64,000 bases of DNA from positions 248,001 to 312,000 of the forward strand of contig JALIZF010001542.1 in the NCBI GenBank assembly GCA_029948255.1. Direction: 5' to 3'. A model generated the notes under the pieces. It was not told the origin of the DNA and made no database searches. It worked only from the letters and a program-made list of their open reading frames with translations. Origin of the DNA: Telmatactis stephensoni. Its lineage: Eukaryota; Cnidaria; Anthozoa; Actiniaria; Isophelliidae. A program made the position numbers and the translations under genes. Of this stretch, positions 45,001 to 56,675 are shown piece after piece (position 1 is the first letter of the stretch; every line of letters begins with the position of its first letter).

Positions 45001-48000
45001 TGAAACAACTGGCGATTTCTGCAGAAATTCGTCATTTCAAGGCAAGGAAAGGAAAAAATCACCATTTTGGGCTCAATTTTCATCCTTGAAAATCACACAT
45101 TTTGGACCTCAATTTTTCTCAACAAATTATCCTTTCCTGCACACGAAACGGCATTAACAACCAAATTCAGTCCTAGTCTTGTGTTCTCATGGACTTTTTG
45201 GCCTTCTTTTCCTTTCACGGACACAGCTGCGGCTGATTCATTGTGGCCATTTTGCAAGCACGTGTTTTGGGACTTTTACGACCTAAATGCATTCTGGGTA
45301 ATTCAGCTCCTACGCGACAGCCACAGCCCTTCCCTCCATCTTTTAGAGTTTTTAGTAAAGTCTTGAGCCCCCTCGGAATTCTGCCCAAATTTCACGCTTG
45401 CTGTGTTCCTTAATCGTCACAACTCCCAAAAAATGCCATGGCAGGTCCGAGAAATTGCCCTTGGACGAGCTTCAAAGCACACTTCGTCTTGGCACCACTC
45501 AAAATTCACCCAGTCAAAGCTACGAGCCAAAATGCCTACGAAGTGTTACACCTTGACGAATTCTTACGGCAAGTAAGCTCTCTGCTACTTCCAGGCTTAA
45601 TGATGCCCAGCCAGTAGGAACCAAAGGCGAAAAAAGGCTCGAAAATTCACAGAAATCCAAGTTTTCTGGACTTTCAAACGCCACCATTACTCGACCAAAA
45701 ACGCTACCGCTTCAAACTGGTTTCAACTGGTTAACTTGAGCCCTCAATAGTACAAAACAGCAGAAGTTTCTATGGTTACTCCAGTAAGCAGGCGAAAAAA
45801 TACACAAATCGATTATGACCTCAAAATCGCGTAAAAACCTCAAAAATCCCCAGTAGCGAAAGGGTTAAATATGATAAGCAAAAGACTATGCCATGTTTTT
45901 CATTGACTTTGCAAAATTGTTAGAGTAGATTTTGTATGACTGTGAAAATGGCACTGCACGTCCACAGCACAATTACGGCAGGAATTTCAAATGTTTTTAC
46001 AGACATCATGGCACTGTCATGGACACTGCATGGCGTGGTCCATTTCACATTCCTACGAAATCTGCTCTACTAGGTTGTAATTCAGGGTTAGCAAGGTGTC
46101 AACAGGTTGTTGTCCAAGGTGTCAGTAGGTTGTTGTCCAAGGTGTCAGTAGGTTGTTGTCCAAGGTGTCAATGGGTGGTTGTCCAAGGTGTCAGTAGGTT
46201 GTTGTCCAAGGTGTCAGTAGGTTGTTGTCCAAGGTGTCAATAGGTTGTTGTCCAAGGTGTCAGTAGGTTGTTGTCTAAGGTGTCAGTAGGTTGTTGTCTA
46301 ACGTGTCAGTAGGTTGTTGTCCAAGGTGTCAGTAAGTTGTTGTCCAAGGTGTTTGTAGGTTGTTGTCCAAGGTGTCAGTAAGTTGTTGTCCAAGGTGTCA
46401 TTATGTTGTTGGTAGAGTGTCAGTAGGTTGTTGGCCAAGGTGTCAGTATGTTGTTGGCCAAGGTGTCAGTAGGTTGATGGCCAAGGTGTCAGTAGGTTAT
46501 TATGTTTCATTGAGAGTAACATGATGATAAAAAGCTTATTGACTGAGTTAGATCATAAATATTTGTCTCTAATTCAGTACCTTGAGCCAAATATTTTACC
46601 ATCTGGCCCTCACACTCAGTCAATAAGCACATGATATTTACCCACCTGCTCCAGTGCATCTAAACTATGCTGTTGAGGATCACTTGTTCTGAAGCATTCT
46701 CTCAAATGTTTGATGGTCTCTCGTGCAATCTCCATTTCTTCACTTTTCTGTAATTAGTGAAGAAAGTAATTTATTTACATATTTTTATTGTTGAGCTTTT
46801 TCCAGGTATTAGACTAGGCATATAAATTCTACAAGAATGTCATACATCCAAATCCTATAACTTACAGGTAAAATATGTTCAAAAGTTGGTTGAGAAAGAA
46901 TCTTTTCTTCAAAGGATTTCATTTTCTGGTCTTGATTGTGGATTCGTGATGAAATATCAGCCTGATTAGAAAGAAAAGTTTACCGAACATTTGCTGCTTA
47001 AGATTTACTCCTTCCATGAAAACATTAATACTGGACTACTCTGATTATCAGCAAATCACCAGTAGAATCCAGATTTCTTGAGCCTCCAAGGGAAGCAAAA
47101 AGGTTGGTTTGAGAAATCAGGAGTTTGAGAAATTGGGGGTTAAACTACAGTGAATTAGCACATCCGAGGAAAACAACAATTGGTTTGAGTTCTCGTGAGG
47201 TACAAGAAACTGAGGGTTCAAGAAATTGGGTAAACTTCTACAGTAATAAAATCAGGATCTGCATTTAGGGTAGAGCCATGGGGCCAATGGCCCCCATTTT
47301 TTCCAATAAATTAATATAGATTGAAAATAATAAAAAATTCTACTAGTCCTTCATTTATTATTTGATATAAAGACCCAGTGCCCCACTTCTCACTTCAAAA
47401 GGTACTTTGTGCTCCCACAATATTCACCTCATGAGCAGCTACAGTGCGTAATTTCTCCTGTAGATCAACAATTCTTTGTTGTAGTTCATATATTTGTACA
47501 TCTTTGTCTTTATAGTGCCTACTTGAAGCAGCCTTGAGAAGTAAACAATTACATGTCAAAAATGATGAATAATAGAGTGAAATAAAGCAAAATTTCTACT
47601 GAACTTACAATAGAGTAATGATGAGAAAATAGACTGTGAGCAATCCCTCCTTTTCCCTCCAGAATCAGTAAAAGCGAACGCCAAGAATTCCTGGTATTCT
47701 AAGAATATCTGGTATTCCAATGAGAAAATGTCTTGGTTGGGCAAAATGGTAATTTAAACACAAAAAGAAGGCAAATCAACTAGTAAGAAGGATGTATCAT
47801 CCCACTGCCTCACGTAGCTTTACGCTGGCTATGCATGGGACATAATAATGCATGGGGCGCATAATAACCCCCAAAATAATAATGATCATGAACTTATAAC
47901 AAACCAGTTTACAGTCTCTTTGTTTCAAATCTCCATCATAACCATCATCCACAAAACACATGGTTTTGAACCAATATATTTTTACATTAATGCCATTCTA

Positions 48001-51000
48001 AGGCTCACATCCCTTAGTTAGGCCCAGCTTGTGCTGGATACCTCACAGGGATTTTTACCATACAGTGATGTCTGCCCTACAGTGGAGTCTCTGCCATACT
48101 GAGGTGTTCACCTTACAGGGGTGTCTACCTTACATGTACAGTGTCTACCTTACAGGAGTGTCTACCTTACAAGGGTGTCTACCTTACAGGGGTGTTCACC
48201 TTACATGTACAGGGGGGTCTCTGCCTTACAGGGATGTCTACCTTACAGGGGTGTCTATCTTGCATGTACAGTGTCTACCTTACAGGGGTATCTACCTTAC
48301 AGGGGTGTCAACCATACAGGGGTGTCTACCTTACAGGGGTGTCTACCTTACAGGGGTGTCTACCTTACAGGGACGTCTACCTTACAGGGGTGTCTACCTT
48401 ACAGGGGTGTCTACCTAGAGGGGTGTCTAGCTTATAGTGGTGTCTTTTTGAAACGAATTTATTAGAAGATTTGTACCTTACAGTGGTGTCTACAGGTCTT
48501 GCATGTACAGTGTCTACCTTACAGGGGTGTCTACCTTACAGGGGTGTCAACCATACAGGGGTGTTCACCTTACAGGGGTGTCTACCTTACAGGGGCGTTT
48601 ACCTTACAGGGGCGTCTACCTTACAGGGGCGTCTACCTTACAGGGGCGTCTACCTTACAGGGGCGTCTACCTTACAGGGGTGTCTACCTTACAGGGGCAT
48701 CTACCTTACAGGGGCATCTACCTTACAGGGGTGTCTACCTTACAGGGGCATCTACCTTACAGGGGCGTCTACCATACAGGGGCGTCTACCTTACAGGGGC
48801 ATCTACCTTACAGGGGTGTCTACCTTACAGGGGCGTCTACCTTACAGGGGTGTCTACCTTACAGGGGCATCTACCTTACAGGGGCATCTACCTTACAGGG
48901 GTGTCTACCTTACAGGGGTGTCTACCTTACAGGGGTGTCTACCTTACAGGGGTGTCTACCTTACAGGGGTGTCTACCTTACAGGGGTGTCTACCTAGAGA
49001 GGTGTCTACCTTACAGGGGTGTCTACCTTACAAGGGTGTCTACCTTACAGGGGTGTCTACCTTACAGGGGTGTCTACCTTACAGGGGTGTCTACCTAGAG
49101 AGGTGTCTACCTTACAGGGGTGTGTACCTTAGAGGGATGTGTACCTTACAAGGGTGTGTACCTTACAGGGGTGCCTGCCTAGAGGGGTGACTGCCTTAGG
49201 AAGGTGACTGCTTTACAGGGGTGTCAAAATTCATCTTATAATCATTACCTCAGCATATTTCATGTGCTCCATGTCTCGTAGGGTATCCTCTAAATCAGTT
49301 CTCTGTCTATCAATAGTTCGTTCTTGTTGCAGAAGCTCAGTCCGTAATGATGATATTTCATTGTCTCTCTCATCCAATTTCCTTTGCAATTCTACTATTT
49401 CAGCATTTCTATTTTGTTGCATAAAGCTTGATTTCAAAAGCTCAGATTTCAATTGCATAATAGCTTCCTCTTGTTGTGTGAGGCGAGACATTAGCCCTGA
49501 TTTCACACCTTGGAGATTAACTGACTCTTCTTTGAAGTTATTGCGTTCAGTTTTAAGGACATCATACTCTGCACTCATTTGATTTAATCGTGCATTCACT
49601 ATGGTCAGTTGTTCTTTTGAGTCTGTGCCTTCAAGGAAGCTGTATTCTTCTGGAACTTCATCATCTTCAACTCTTCCTTCCATTAACTAAAGACGTTTAT
49701 GAAAGAGAAAGAACAAATGAAGGGAAGAAAAAAATACAATATGAAAGAAGAGGGAGGGAGGGAGGAAGGGAGGAAGGGAGGAAGGGAGGGAGGGAGGGAG
49801 GGAGGGAGGGAGGGAGGGAGGGAGGGAGGGAGGGAGGGAGGGAGGGAGGGAGGAAGGAAGGAAGGAAGGAAGGATGAATGGAACAATCAGTGAATTGTGA
49901 AACTTCAACCTACCAGTTTCTGAAGGTTTAACAGCATATGTTTAGTTTCCCCTAACTCTTCATTCAAAGCATCTTGTTCCACAGACAATTCCTCAATAAA
50001 CTCAGTTGTCAATGCAGACATTCTGGTCTCCTTGGACTTCTTCCTTGAGCACATCATTCCAGAGTCTACATCTGATCCTGAGTGTTCTGAACCCTCGTGA
50101 TAAAAATGTCCCTTTGGTGTTGCACAGCCACTCCCTGGGGAAGATTTTCCAGATCTTTGTCCTTCTCTACTTGAGCGGCTACTTGATTTTGGGGTGCTAA
50201 GAAGTGGTGAGCCAGTGGCTGGTAGCATGGGTGTTCCATCAGAAACTCTCATAGGAGATTTGGGTGGTGTGCCAGGGATATCTCTGTGCTTTCTGACAAA
50301 TATTTAGTAAAAGGCATTCAATAGTTGGTGTATGGAAGAGGAATGAAAGAATGAACAGATTGTCAAATAGGCAGAGGATGGATAGAGGGAGGGAGGAAAA
50401 AATGAATGAACGAATGAATGGGAAGAAAGGAATCTAGATAAGTGAATGAGTAAATGTATGGATGGACAACATTAATGAGTGTATGGAAGGTGAATGAAAG
50501 AATGAACAGATTGTCAAATGGACAGAGGATGGATAGAGGGAGGGAGGAAAAATGAATGAATGAATGAATGGGAAGGAATTTACATAAGTGAATGAGTAAA
50601 TAAATGAATGGATGGTGGAAAGAACGAATGAACAAAAAAATGAATGAATAAATGAATGAGAAATGTACAGTATCTCAGAAATGATAGTACCTCAATAATC
50701 ATTTTTTTTGAAAACTAACCTATATTTTGAGTTAATATGTCTACCAACACTTGCTGCAGCCCGACTTGCCTCAGCAATAGCAGCAGCAGCTTCAGATGCA
50801 GCCGCAGCAGCAGAAGGTGTCCTTGCAACCTTTCTACCTGTTACAGTGAAAGTTGATCCAGCAGGATACTCTACTGATTGTTTGACGCTTCCAGGTTTAA
50901 AATGTGCAGCTAATGCCAGTATAAGTCTCATTGTTGCTTTTAAATTCCCCTCCAGAATTTCTATTACAAAAAATAAAATTTAGTTTTTGTCATGAATAAT

Positions 51001-54000
51001 GATCTTCAATATCCATCTTGTTATCAGCTGGGGTATCAACATTAAAAAATATTGTCACAATCATGTCTTTGTACTTGTTTTTTTTAACAAGAAAACAAAA
51101 AGAGTGGAAGAATCTATTAACTTATTATTATCTTATAAATTCTGTACCTTTTGTAGAGGTGTGATGCATTTTAATGTTATTAACAGACATGAATTGAAGG
51201 ACTTGATCAACATTTTCTTTCATTGAAGAATAAGATGTGGGATTCTCATTGACTTTCAGTTTTTCTCCAGCTAAAAAACAAAGAAAATTAAATTAGAACC
51301 ATAATTAAAATAATATTAATAATAATAATTAATAGTAAAAAATAGATAGTACAACTTGTAAGTTGTGATTGCCAAAGTTCTGTTTTCTAAAGAAATGTAT
51401 GGTGGTGGTTGGCAAAAGCTTTTCTAAATTGTTCCTTTAGAAGAAAGAAAACTTTGACTGCTGAATGACCTTGGTTCTATTCATCTAAACTACTTCAAAA
51501 TTTCAATTTTTGGTTAGTACTTTGGTGTGCTCTTTTCAGATATAATATATTTTTTTGAATTGAAGTTAGAATCTCATGTAAGGTGGGCAAAATCCCCATA
51601 ATTAAATTGCCTCATAATTAATTCAGGTGTTCAGCAGGTTGTATTTGCAGATAACTCTATTTAGGAGAAATTACTCAATGAGAATTACAATTTAAATATC
51701 ATTCATCATAATGAAAAAATGTTCATATACATATACATATACATTTCACTTTGTATATTATGCAAATTAGTGTGAATAATAATGATTTATTCACTTATAA
51801 GGTGCAAATACTATGAGCATATATTCAAATGCACTAAAACAAAGGAAAAAAATTAAAAGAAAAAAAAGACCAAACAACATGAAAATACTCATTCGAGACA
51901 ATGTATTTATTGCCTAAAATTACACAGTACTGCATGTGTTGCTCAATGTTTTGAAATTCAAATTTGTTCTCCTATTGTAGAACTGTGTTTTGTCTATCTA
52001 TTAAATTGTATTTTCATTGCTAAATTTTGCCATATAAAATAATTGTAGACTTTGCATTGATACATTGTCTGGAATCAGTATATTTATTTGACGTTGTTTT
52101 GTCATATTTATTGATGAAACAAAATGAAAAAAAAAACCCACCAAATTGTATTTGGCAATTTATAGCAATTATTTTGCTTCCTTATTTAGAAATCAGTGTT
52201 ATGTATTATTACTATTCTGTACAAACAGGATAGTAGGTAATGTGCCAAATATTTAATCACATACAGCAATACATATTCTAAAATTAAACCAAATTCAAAT
52301 ATGTGATATATTTTTGATAACATGTAATAAATAACACTAATGTGACATGATTTTCTTAAATGTGTAATCATATAAATTTCAAGAAAAAAAAAGACAAATA
52401 AAGTCTCTGGAGAATATAGTGTATCATAGTAAATAAAACTTGTAGTTTGATGTGAACTGTGAAATACAATAATTATTGTATAATTATATTTGAACAATAA
52501 TATTTCATCAACCAACAAATATCCAAGATAATTTTTGTGGTTAATTATTTTGTATCTATGAGTCCCCAAAATGAAAATACATCCCTCTATACCACAACTT
52601 CTTGCCATCAATGAATAATATTTCTTATGTCAACTCAAAACCAAATATACAGACATCGTTATTTACAGCACAGAATATACATTGTTTTCTAAATATTAGT
52701 TACTTCCTTCCTTGACTCACCTACAACCTCTATCAGTTGTATTAATGCTACCCCATCCTTTAAGTCTCTGGGAAGATCTTGTATAAAACGACTTCCAGGT
52801 CGCTTCTTGAGCTGTGAATTCACCCATGCCGTATAAGCTTGTAGTTGTTCCTAAGTAATAACACAAGACAAGGAATTAAAGTTTCATATGACTCAAATTG
52901 ACAGTCTCAGTGTACTGAACTCACCAAATAAGCTAGCTCCCGAAAACTACGGGATTTTCTCTTGAAAGGTTTTCTTCAACAGACATAACACATATTATTA
53001 AATGAATCTGATAGTGATATTAATTTGTATCGTAGACAAGCTTGAAGCACCAAAAATTGCCTACAAATAATACTTTCTCACAAATCCCAAGAAAATGTCA
53101 TAGAGAATCCATATGGATGAAAAAGAACTGTCAGTCTGAATTCTAAGAATCGCAAATTTGGCTCCAGTTATTAAGAACTGTTGTCAATAAAAGTGTTCTC
53201 ACTTAGAGTACAAAACCTACTACTTGAGAGGTATTTTGAGTCACACTAGACTTACTGCCTACTCATGTAGCCAAAAATATGTAAAACAGGAAAAGAGCTT
53301 ATGAATAATACTGATTAAATTTGTATAATAATTTAAAGGGGATGGTAACTATAGTATAATATAGATCTACTCAAACAATATGCCACAAGGTGATAATTAT
53401 GAGTCATCTTAATAAAATGTGACAAATAAATATTTGAAAAAAATCCTAAGGAGAAAAAATGATAATTTTCTTTCAACAGAAAATAATTTCATTTAGATGT
53501 TATTTTGGGAATATCAGAGTAGAATGTCAACCACTAACAGGTGCTAAGATACTGTACATTTGTATTTATCATGCATGATCATTCATACAATGAGCTCTAC
53601 TAATTTGTCCATCAGAGTCTAAATTTGGAACACTTAATATGAGAATCTTAGCTGGAGACGTCTTTAATTTTAAGAACTAGACAAAATTACACCAAAATAA
53701 AGCTAAAATACATTTTTAGAATTTTCTCCATTTGAACCACAGAAATCTAAACAGAGTATTGTGATGGATTAAGTAAGCGTGAAGAATGAATAATAAATTT
53801 CTTTGTGAAAGAAAGATTAGAACTGTCATCAAACGGGTGTAGTAATATATTATTGTCATACCGTATAAGGGCTCAATGATGTAATAACAAATGATATTCA
53901 ACCATGATTGAATAAATTTGTGATTGGTTTTAATTATCAGTGGTGACTGATCACCAACAAAATGTAACATCCAAAACAAGAGGAATTTCTTTAAATAAAG

Positions 54001-56675
54001 AGAGTATAAGCTGGTAAAAAAATGAAAACCTCACTATATTTATTTTTAGTAATACTGATTTTTCATTCAAAAAAATAAATTAAAATTCACATAATTTAAC
54101 TCAATACCTCGTTAGAACTAAGGCATGCCCCAGGAGTGCCTGGTTGCCTGAGGCAACTATATTAGGTCTCAGGCAACTAAAAAATAAGTTTGGTATGGTG
54201 TGGTTAAGGCCAAGGGCTACTTGATCTATTTGTGTTAGAGCACAGCCTTGAAAATGCATGTAAAATAGATAATATATTCCTGTGAAGTGGACACTTCTCA
54301 AAATTAATGCAAACACTTCTTGCTTATCCCAAAAGACTCAATGCAATTTAAAAACAAGATGATATAATTATAGCATTCACTTGGGCTATAAGGAAGCCTG
54401 AGTAATAAAGCTTGCTTGTGAAGACCATCTGGTAATTTTGGACACTCAAATGCTTGCTTAATGACCTGGGCCCGGTTGTTCGAAAGCCGATTAGCGCTAA
54501 TCTGGGGTTAACTCTAAAAAAAACATTCGGAATTAATCCTGGGTTAACGCTAATCCACTTTTGAACAACCGGGCCCAGCATACTCAGTCTACCACAGGTA
54601 GCCCAAGTAATAAAATTCTATTTTCTAAACTACTTCTTAGGCAGACTGTCAACTCAAAAGCAGATGGCAAGACATCCAGGTGGTACGTACACAAGACAAT
54701 GAGCTCACTAAGGTTCTTTATACAAGCAAAAATAAGATCCATCTTATCTAAGGCGCATCTTAAGGGGCCTAGAGGTTGCCAAAATCCACAAATCTGCAAG
54801 AAAAATTGTTTGAAACTGCAAATCCGCTTAATTGGGAAATTGATTAAAATTTGCATGTGTAATTTTGGTAATAAACGCACTTCAAAATGACTATATACTT
54901 TAAAAGAATGTTACAACAAATGCTTATTTATACATTTGCATGCAATGCTTTGATTTAAAATTTGTTCTGCAATGGAATATTGTTAGAGAAAGCGATTTCT
55001 CTGATGAAAAGTACGTTACACATGTCCGTAAGTAGAATGGCCACACAAATTATAGTTTTCATTGGATTATTTCTTCAGATTCGCAATTCTGACCATTGTG
55101 GATGAATCTGCAAATCCGGTCTTAAAAATGTCATTATCTGAGAATCTGCACATAAAAGATAGCTCAATCTGCTGATCCACAAACCCCCATGCCCCCCTCC
55201 TTAAAGATGAAGGTGCATCTTTGGCTAAAAGTGCTGTTTATACAGAGAGGTTGTTGTGGGTTATATAAGTTGTGCCTTAGATAAGATGCATTTGATTTTC
55301 ACTTATATAAATGACTGTACTATGGATGAATTGATGGGTGATGACTTGTGCTTTGTTTTTCACCTTTCCCTGAGACATCCTATGTAGGGATGAAATTTAT
55401 TGAAAAGATTTTCTCAGAGTTAGGTATAAATTTAGGTTTTCTACTGATTTTTAAACAAACAAGGAAACTAGAGAAGTTTGAACAAGAGAAACAATCAAAG
55501 AAAAAATATATACTCATTATTATATAAATGAAATATCAGAAACACGAAATCTCGGTGGATTTTATAATGTACACTAACTTTTTGGATATTGTATTTTCTA
55601 TAAATTCATTTACAGATGTCATTGCAATGATTTTGACAACAGCTACAATAACATATCTTGATTGTATAGAAAATAAAACAACAAACTTTACTACCAAACT
55701 TACCAACCGCCGAAATAAATGGTAAACATCCAAACTGATATTCGCTTTCAGCAAAGAGTCTCTAAACTCGCATTTCATATCGGAAACCATTTTGTGTTGG
55801 CACAAACTGACAAGCTACCAACTCGAAAACAACTTAACTTTGTTTGGAATTTATCTTACATTTAGAACTGACATCATTTCTGTTCTGTCTAGGTCAACAA
55901 ACACAAGAGTAGGTGATTGAGTTCTTAGTAAGTATTTGTCAATTTGTTTTCAACAATGGAAAACTAGTAAGAAAGCTTTTTACAAGGCATCGAAGCGAGA
56001 CTTCTGGTCATTTTAGGATAATTTGTTAATGAAGATTTGCCCTCAAGTGGGAAAAATCACACTCATAATTTGAGGTGTCGACTTTTGATACTTATCACAG
56101 AAATCCCTCACTCAGATGGAGTGTCGAAAAAGCGATAGCTCTTCAGCGAACAACGCACAACAAATTTATGAGTTCCGGTCAATCGAATTTGCCCTCTTCG
56201 ATAAAAGTGTTTGACAAATCTACTATATTTTCTTGACTAGACGGGTATTATAAGCTTAAACTACAGACTCAAGGAATATTATCAAGATTTCCAGAAAGGA
56301 AATTTCGGTACAAAGCAACAGTCAATTTGCACTAAAAATTGGCGCACAAACTTTCAGTTCCTTTCAGTTGGTGTCTTTTGGAGCCTCAAATAATTATCTC
56401 AATTAAATTGTGTTATATTTGAGGAGTTTAAATGAAAGGCGTTGTTTCTTTATCCCTATAATCCCAACAGAAACTCCAGTGCCATGGTTACGCTACTGAA
56501 ACGCAACTACACTGTCATATCATAACTTACATACCTCTCTTTTCAAATCATTCTCGTGTTTAGATTTGCGACCGTGTCGTGGTGACGACGAAGCACCGCT
56601 TCTGTGGTCTCTGGAGTGTTGTACAGCTGACACAACTGGGCTTTGTTTCCCACTTGACTCTGTAATAGCGTGCAT
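42054..56675 (-). CDS. DIXDC1: Dixin (DIX-domain Wnt pathway protein), 14 exons, complete
   Basis: Exons: 56535-56675, 52721-52850, 51148-51270, 50720-50960, 49914-50292, 49249-49686, 47428-47532, 46866-46961, 46646-46747, 44762-44824, 44389-44449, 43674-43782, 43161-43269, 42054-42185; 2229 nt, 742 aa (human DIXDC1 683). Order: basic Ser-rich N-terminus; calponin-homology domain in exons 2-4 ([47 protein letters not shown]); Ala-rich and Ser/Pro linker; long coiled coil in exons 5-9 ([20 protein letters not shown]); C-terminal DIX domain in exons 12-14 ([50 protein letters not shown]). DIX domains polymerise with Dishevelled and Axin, so a cytoplasmic positive role in Wnt signalling is expected from the family. 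Introns carry three tandem arrays, a TTAA element and double-hairpin elements. A second first exon lies at 55704-55805. Confidence 0.95.
42608..42800. mobile_element. Double-hairpin family, copy C (single hairpin)
   Basis: TTGAAGATGGTTTTGAGTTG..AAAATGTTCAAAACT and its complement (AGTTTTGAACATT..CAACTCAAAACCATCTTCAA) flank GCAGTGAAATGCTGCGCTCG. The same core and outer AATTGAAGAT..ATCTTCAATTTGTTAA appear in copy A. In Dixin intron 13. Confidence 0.75.
42945..43100. mobile_element. Imperfect foldback in Dixin intron 13
   Basis: TCAAATTGCAAACTTCTGGT..GAGAGCTTTTTGAGGAGAATG and a mirrored CATTTTCCTCAGAAAGCTCTC..CAGGAAGTG-like arm ending TGCAATTTGA. Age-worn palindrome without visible duplication; assignment as a transposon remnant is inference. 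Confidence 0.5.
43830..44075. mobile_element. Double-hairpin foldback element, copy D
   Basis: Reverse orientation of copy B: GGTCTGTATGGGAAAATATC.., GGACCGAGCACAGCGAGCAG, TTATTATATGGCTAAAACAA.., CTGGGACAGCGGTCCTGATA, ACCAATCAGAATTCAGG, GCCATATAATAAAG. In Dixin intron 11. Confidence 0.8.
44849..45868. mobile_element. TTAA-flanked TIR element, family T3 (1020 bp, piggyBac-like ends)
   Basis: TTAA on both sides (44849-44852 and 45865-45868) with TIRs CCCTTTCGCT / AGCGAAAGGG. TTAA followed by CCCTTT closely resembles piggyBac-type termini. The interior has only short frames (longest about 100 codons, no transposase motifs), so it is non-autonomous. It lies in Dixin intron 9. CG-rich relative to its neighbours. 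Confidence 0.85.
45917..46072. mobile_element. AGAGTAGTTTTC-type MITE, copy 3
   Basis: AGAGTAGATTTTGTATGACTG..TCCTACGAAATCTGCTCTA with internal GGCAGGAATTTCAAATGTTT. Directly abuts the 23-bp tandem array that starts at about 46075. In Dixin intron 9. Confidence 0.75.
46075..46500. repeat. 23-bp tandem repeat in Dixin intron 9
   Basis: About 18 units of AGGTTGTTGTCCAAGGTGTC + AGT with scattered changes. It begins exactly where the MITE copy at 45917-46072 ends, so the MITE terminus may have seeded the array. Not coding: it lies between exons 10 and 9. Confidence 0.9.
48060..49225. repeat. 17-bp tandem repeat in Dixin intron 6
   Basis: About 68 units of ACAGGGGTGTCTACCTT by length, with GGGGCGTCTACC and GGGGCATCTACC variants clustered at 48590-48890. 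It ends 24 bases before the last base of exon 6 (49249). On the Dixin transcript each unit reads TGTAAGGTAGACACCCC, which contains splice-donor-like GTAAGG. The long open frames it creates on + are artefacts of repeat periodicity. Confidence 0.95.
49745..49872. repeat. (GGGA)n microsatellite in Dixin intron 5
   Basis: About 30 units of GGAG with a few GGAA. All-purine on the + strand; it starts 59 bases beyond exon 6 and ends 42 bases before exon 5, filling almost the whole 227-bp intron. Confidence 0.95.
50340..50660. repeat. Diverged AATGAATG-rich tandem repeat in Dixin intron 4
   Basis: Two copies of about 145 bp (GGAATGAAAGAATGAACAGA..GGCAGAGGATGGATAGAGGG..AATGAATG) plus a degenerate third part. 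Fills most of the 427-bp intron. Confidence 0.8.
51271..52720. other. Dixin intron 2: AT-rich, no recognised feature
   Basis: 1450 bp of AT-rich sequence with short TACATA repeats near 51725. I see no element ends, RNA gene or exon here. A 141-codon minus frame at 52186-52611 is Tyr/Ile-rich with no homology I recognise and is probably chance. Confidence 0.6.
52851..55703. other. Dixin intron 1 interior
   Basis: AT-rich. It includes the 113-bp GGGCCC foldback at 54466-54578 and a CCACAGGTAGCCCAAG phrase at 54592, which is shared with the palindrome end at 60605 (CCACAGGCAGCCCAAG) and with 61075 (CCACAGGTAGCCCATA). No exon recognised. Confidence 0.6.
54466..54578. mobile_element. CTGGGCCCGGTTGTTC foldback element
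   Basis: A 113-bp inverted repeat: CTGGGCCCGGTTGTTCGAAA..GCGCTAATC / GCTAATCCACTTTTGAAC..CCGGGCCCAG. Structurally like the 12536 element. Short palindromes of this kind are abundant in several invertebrate genomes, which is general knowledge and not checked here. Confidence 0.75.
55704..55805 (-). CDS. DIXDC1: Alternative first exon of Dixin
   Basis: [27 protein letters not shown] (starts at 55805 or 55790), ending at the donor TTG|GTAAGT in phase 0. It joins in frame to the calponin-homology exon at 52850, exactly as the 56535-56675 exon does. It would give a slightly shorter isoform from an internal promoter. This is structural evidence only; the N-termini of Dixin isoforms are poorly conserved. 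Confidence 0.55.

Noticed and set aside
44972..45366. 99-codon ORF as a piggyBac transposase remnant
   Set aside because: It lies inside the TTAA element T3 but shows none of the acidic catalytic or zinc-ribbon features expected; too short.
48029..49190. Open frames of up to 239 codons with [16 protein letters not shown] repeats
   Set aside because: Product of the 17-bp tandem repeat inside Dixin intron 6. All three + frames give the same peptide in rotation, which shows it is periodicity, not coding.
48060..49225. CRISPR-like regular repeat
   Set aside because: Units are contiguous without unique spacers, and the sequence is a eukaryotic intron.
52186..52611. 141-codon minus ORF
   Set aside because: AT-rich composition (Ile/Tyr/Phe/Leu), inside Dixin intron 2, no similarity recognised; consistent with chance in AT-rich DNA.
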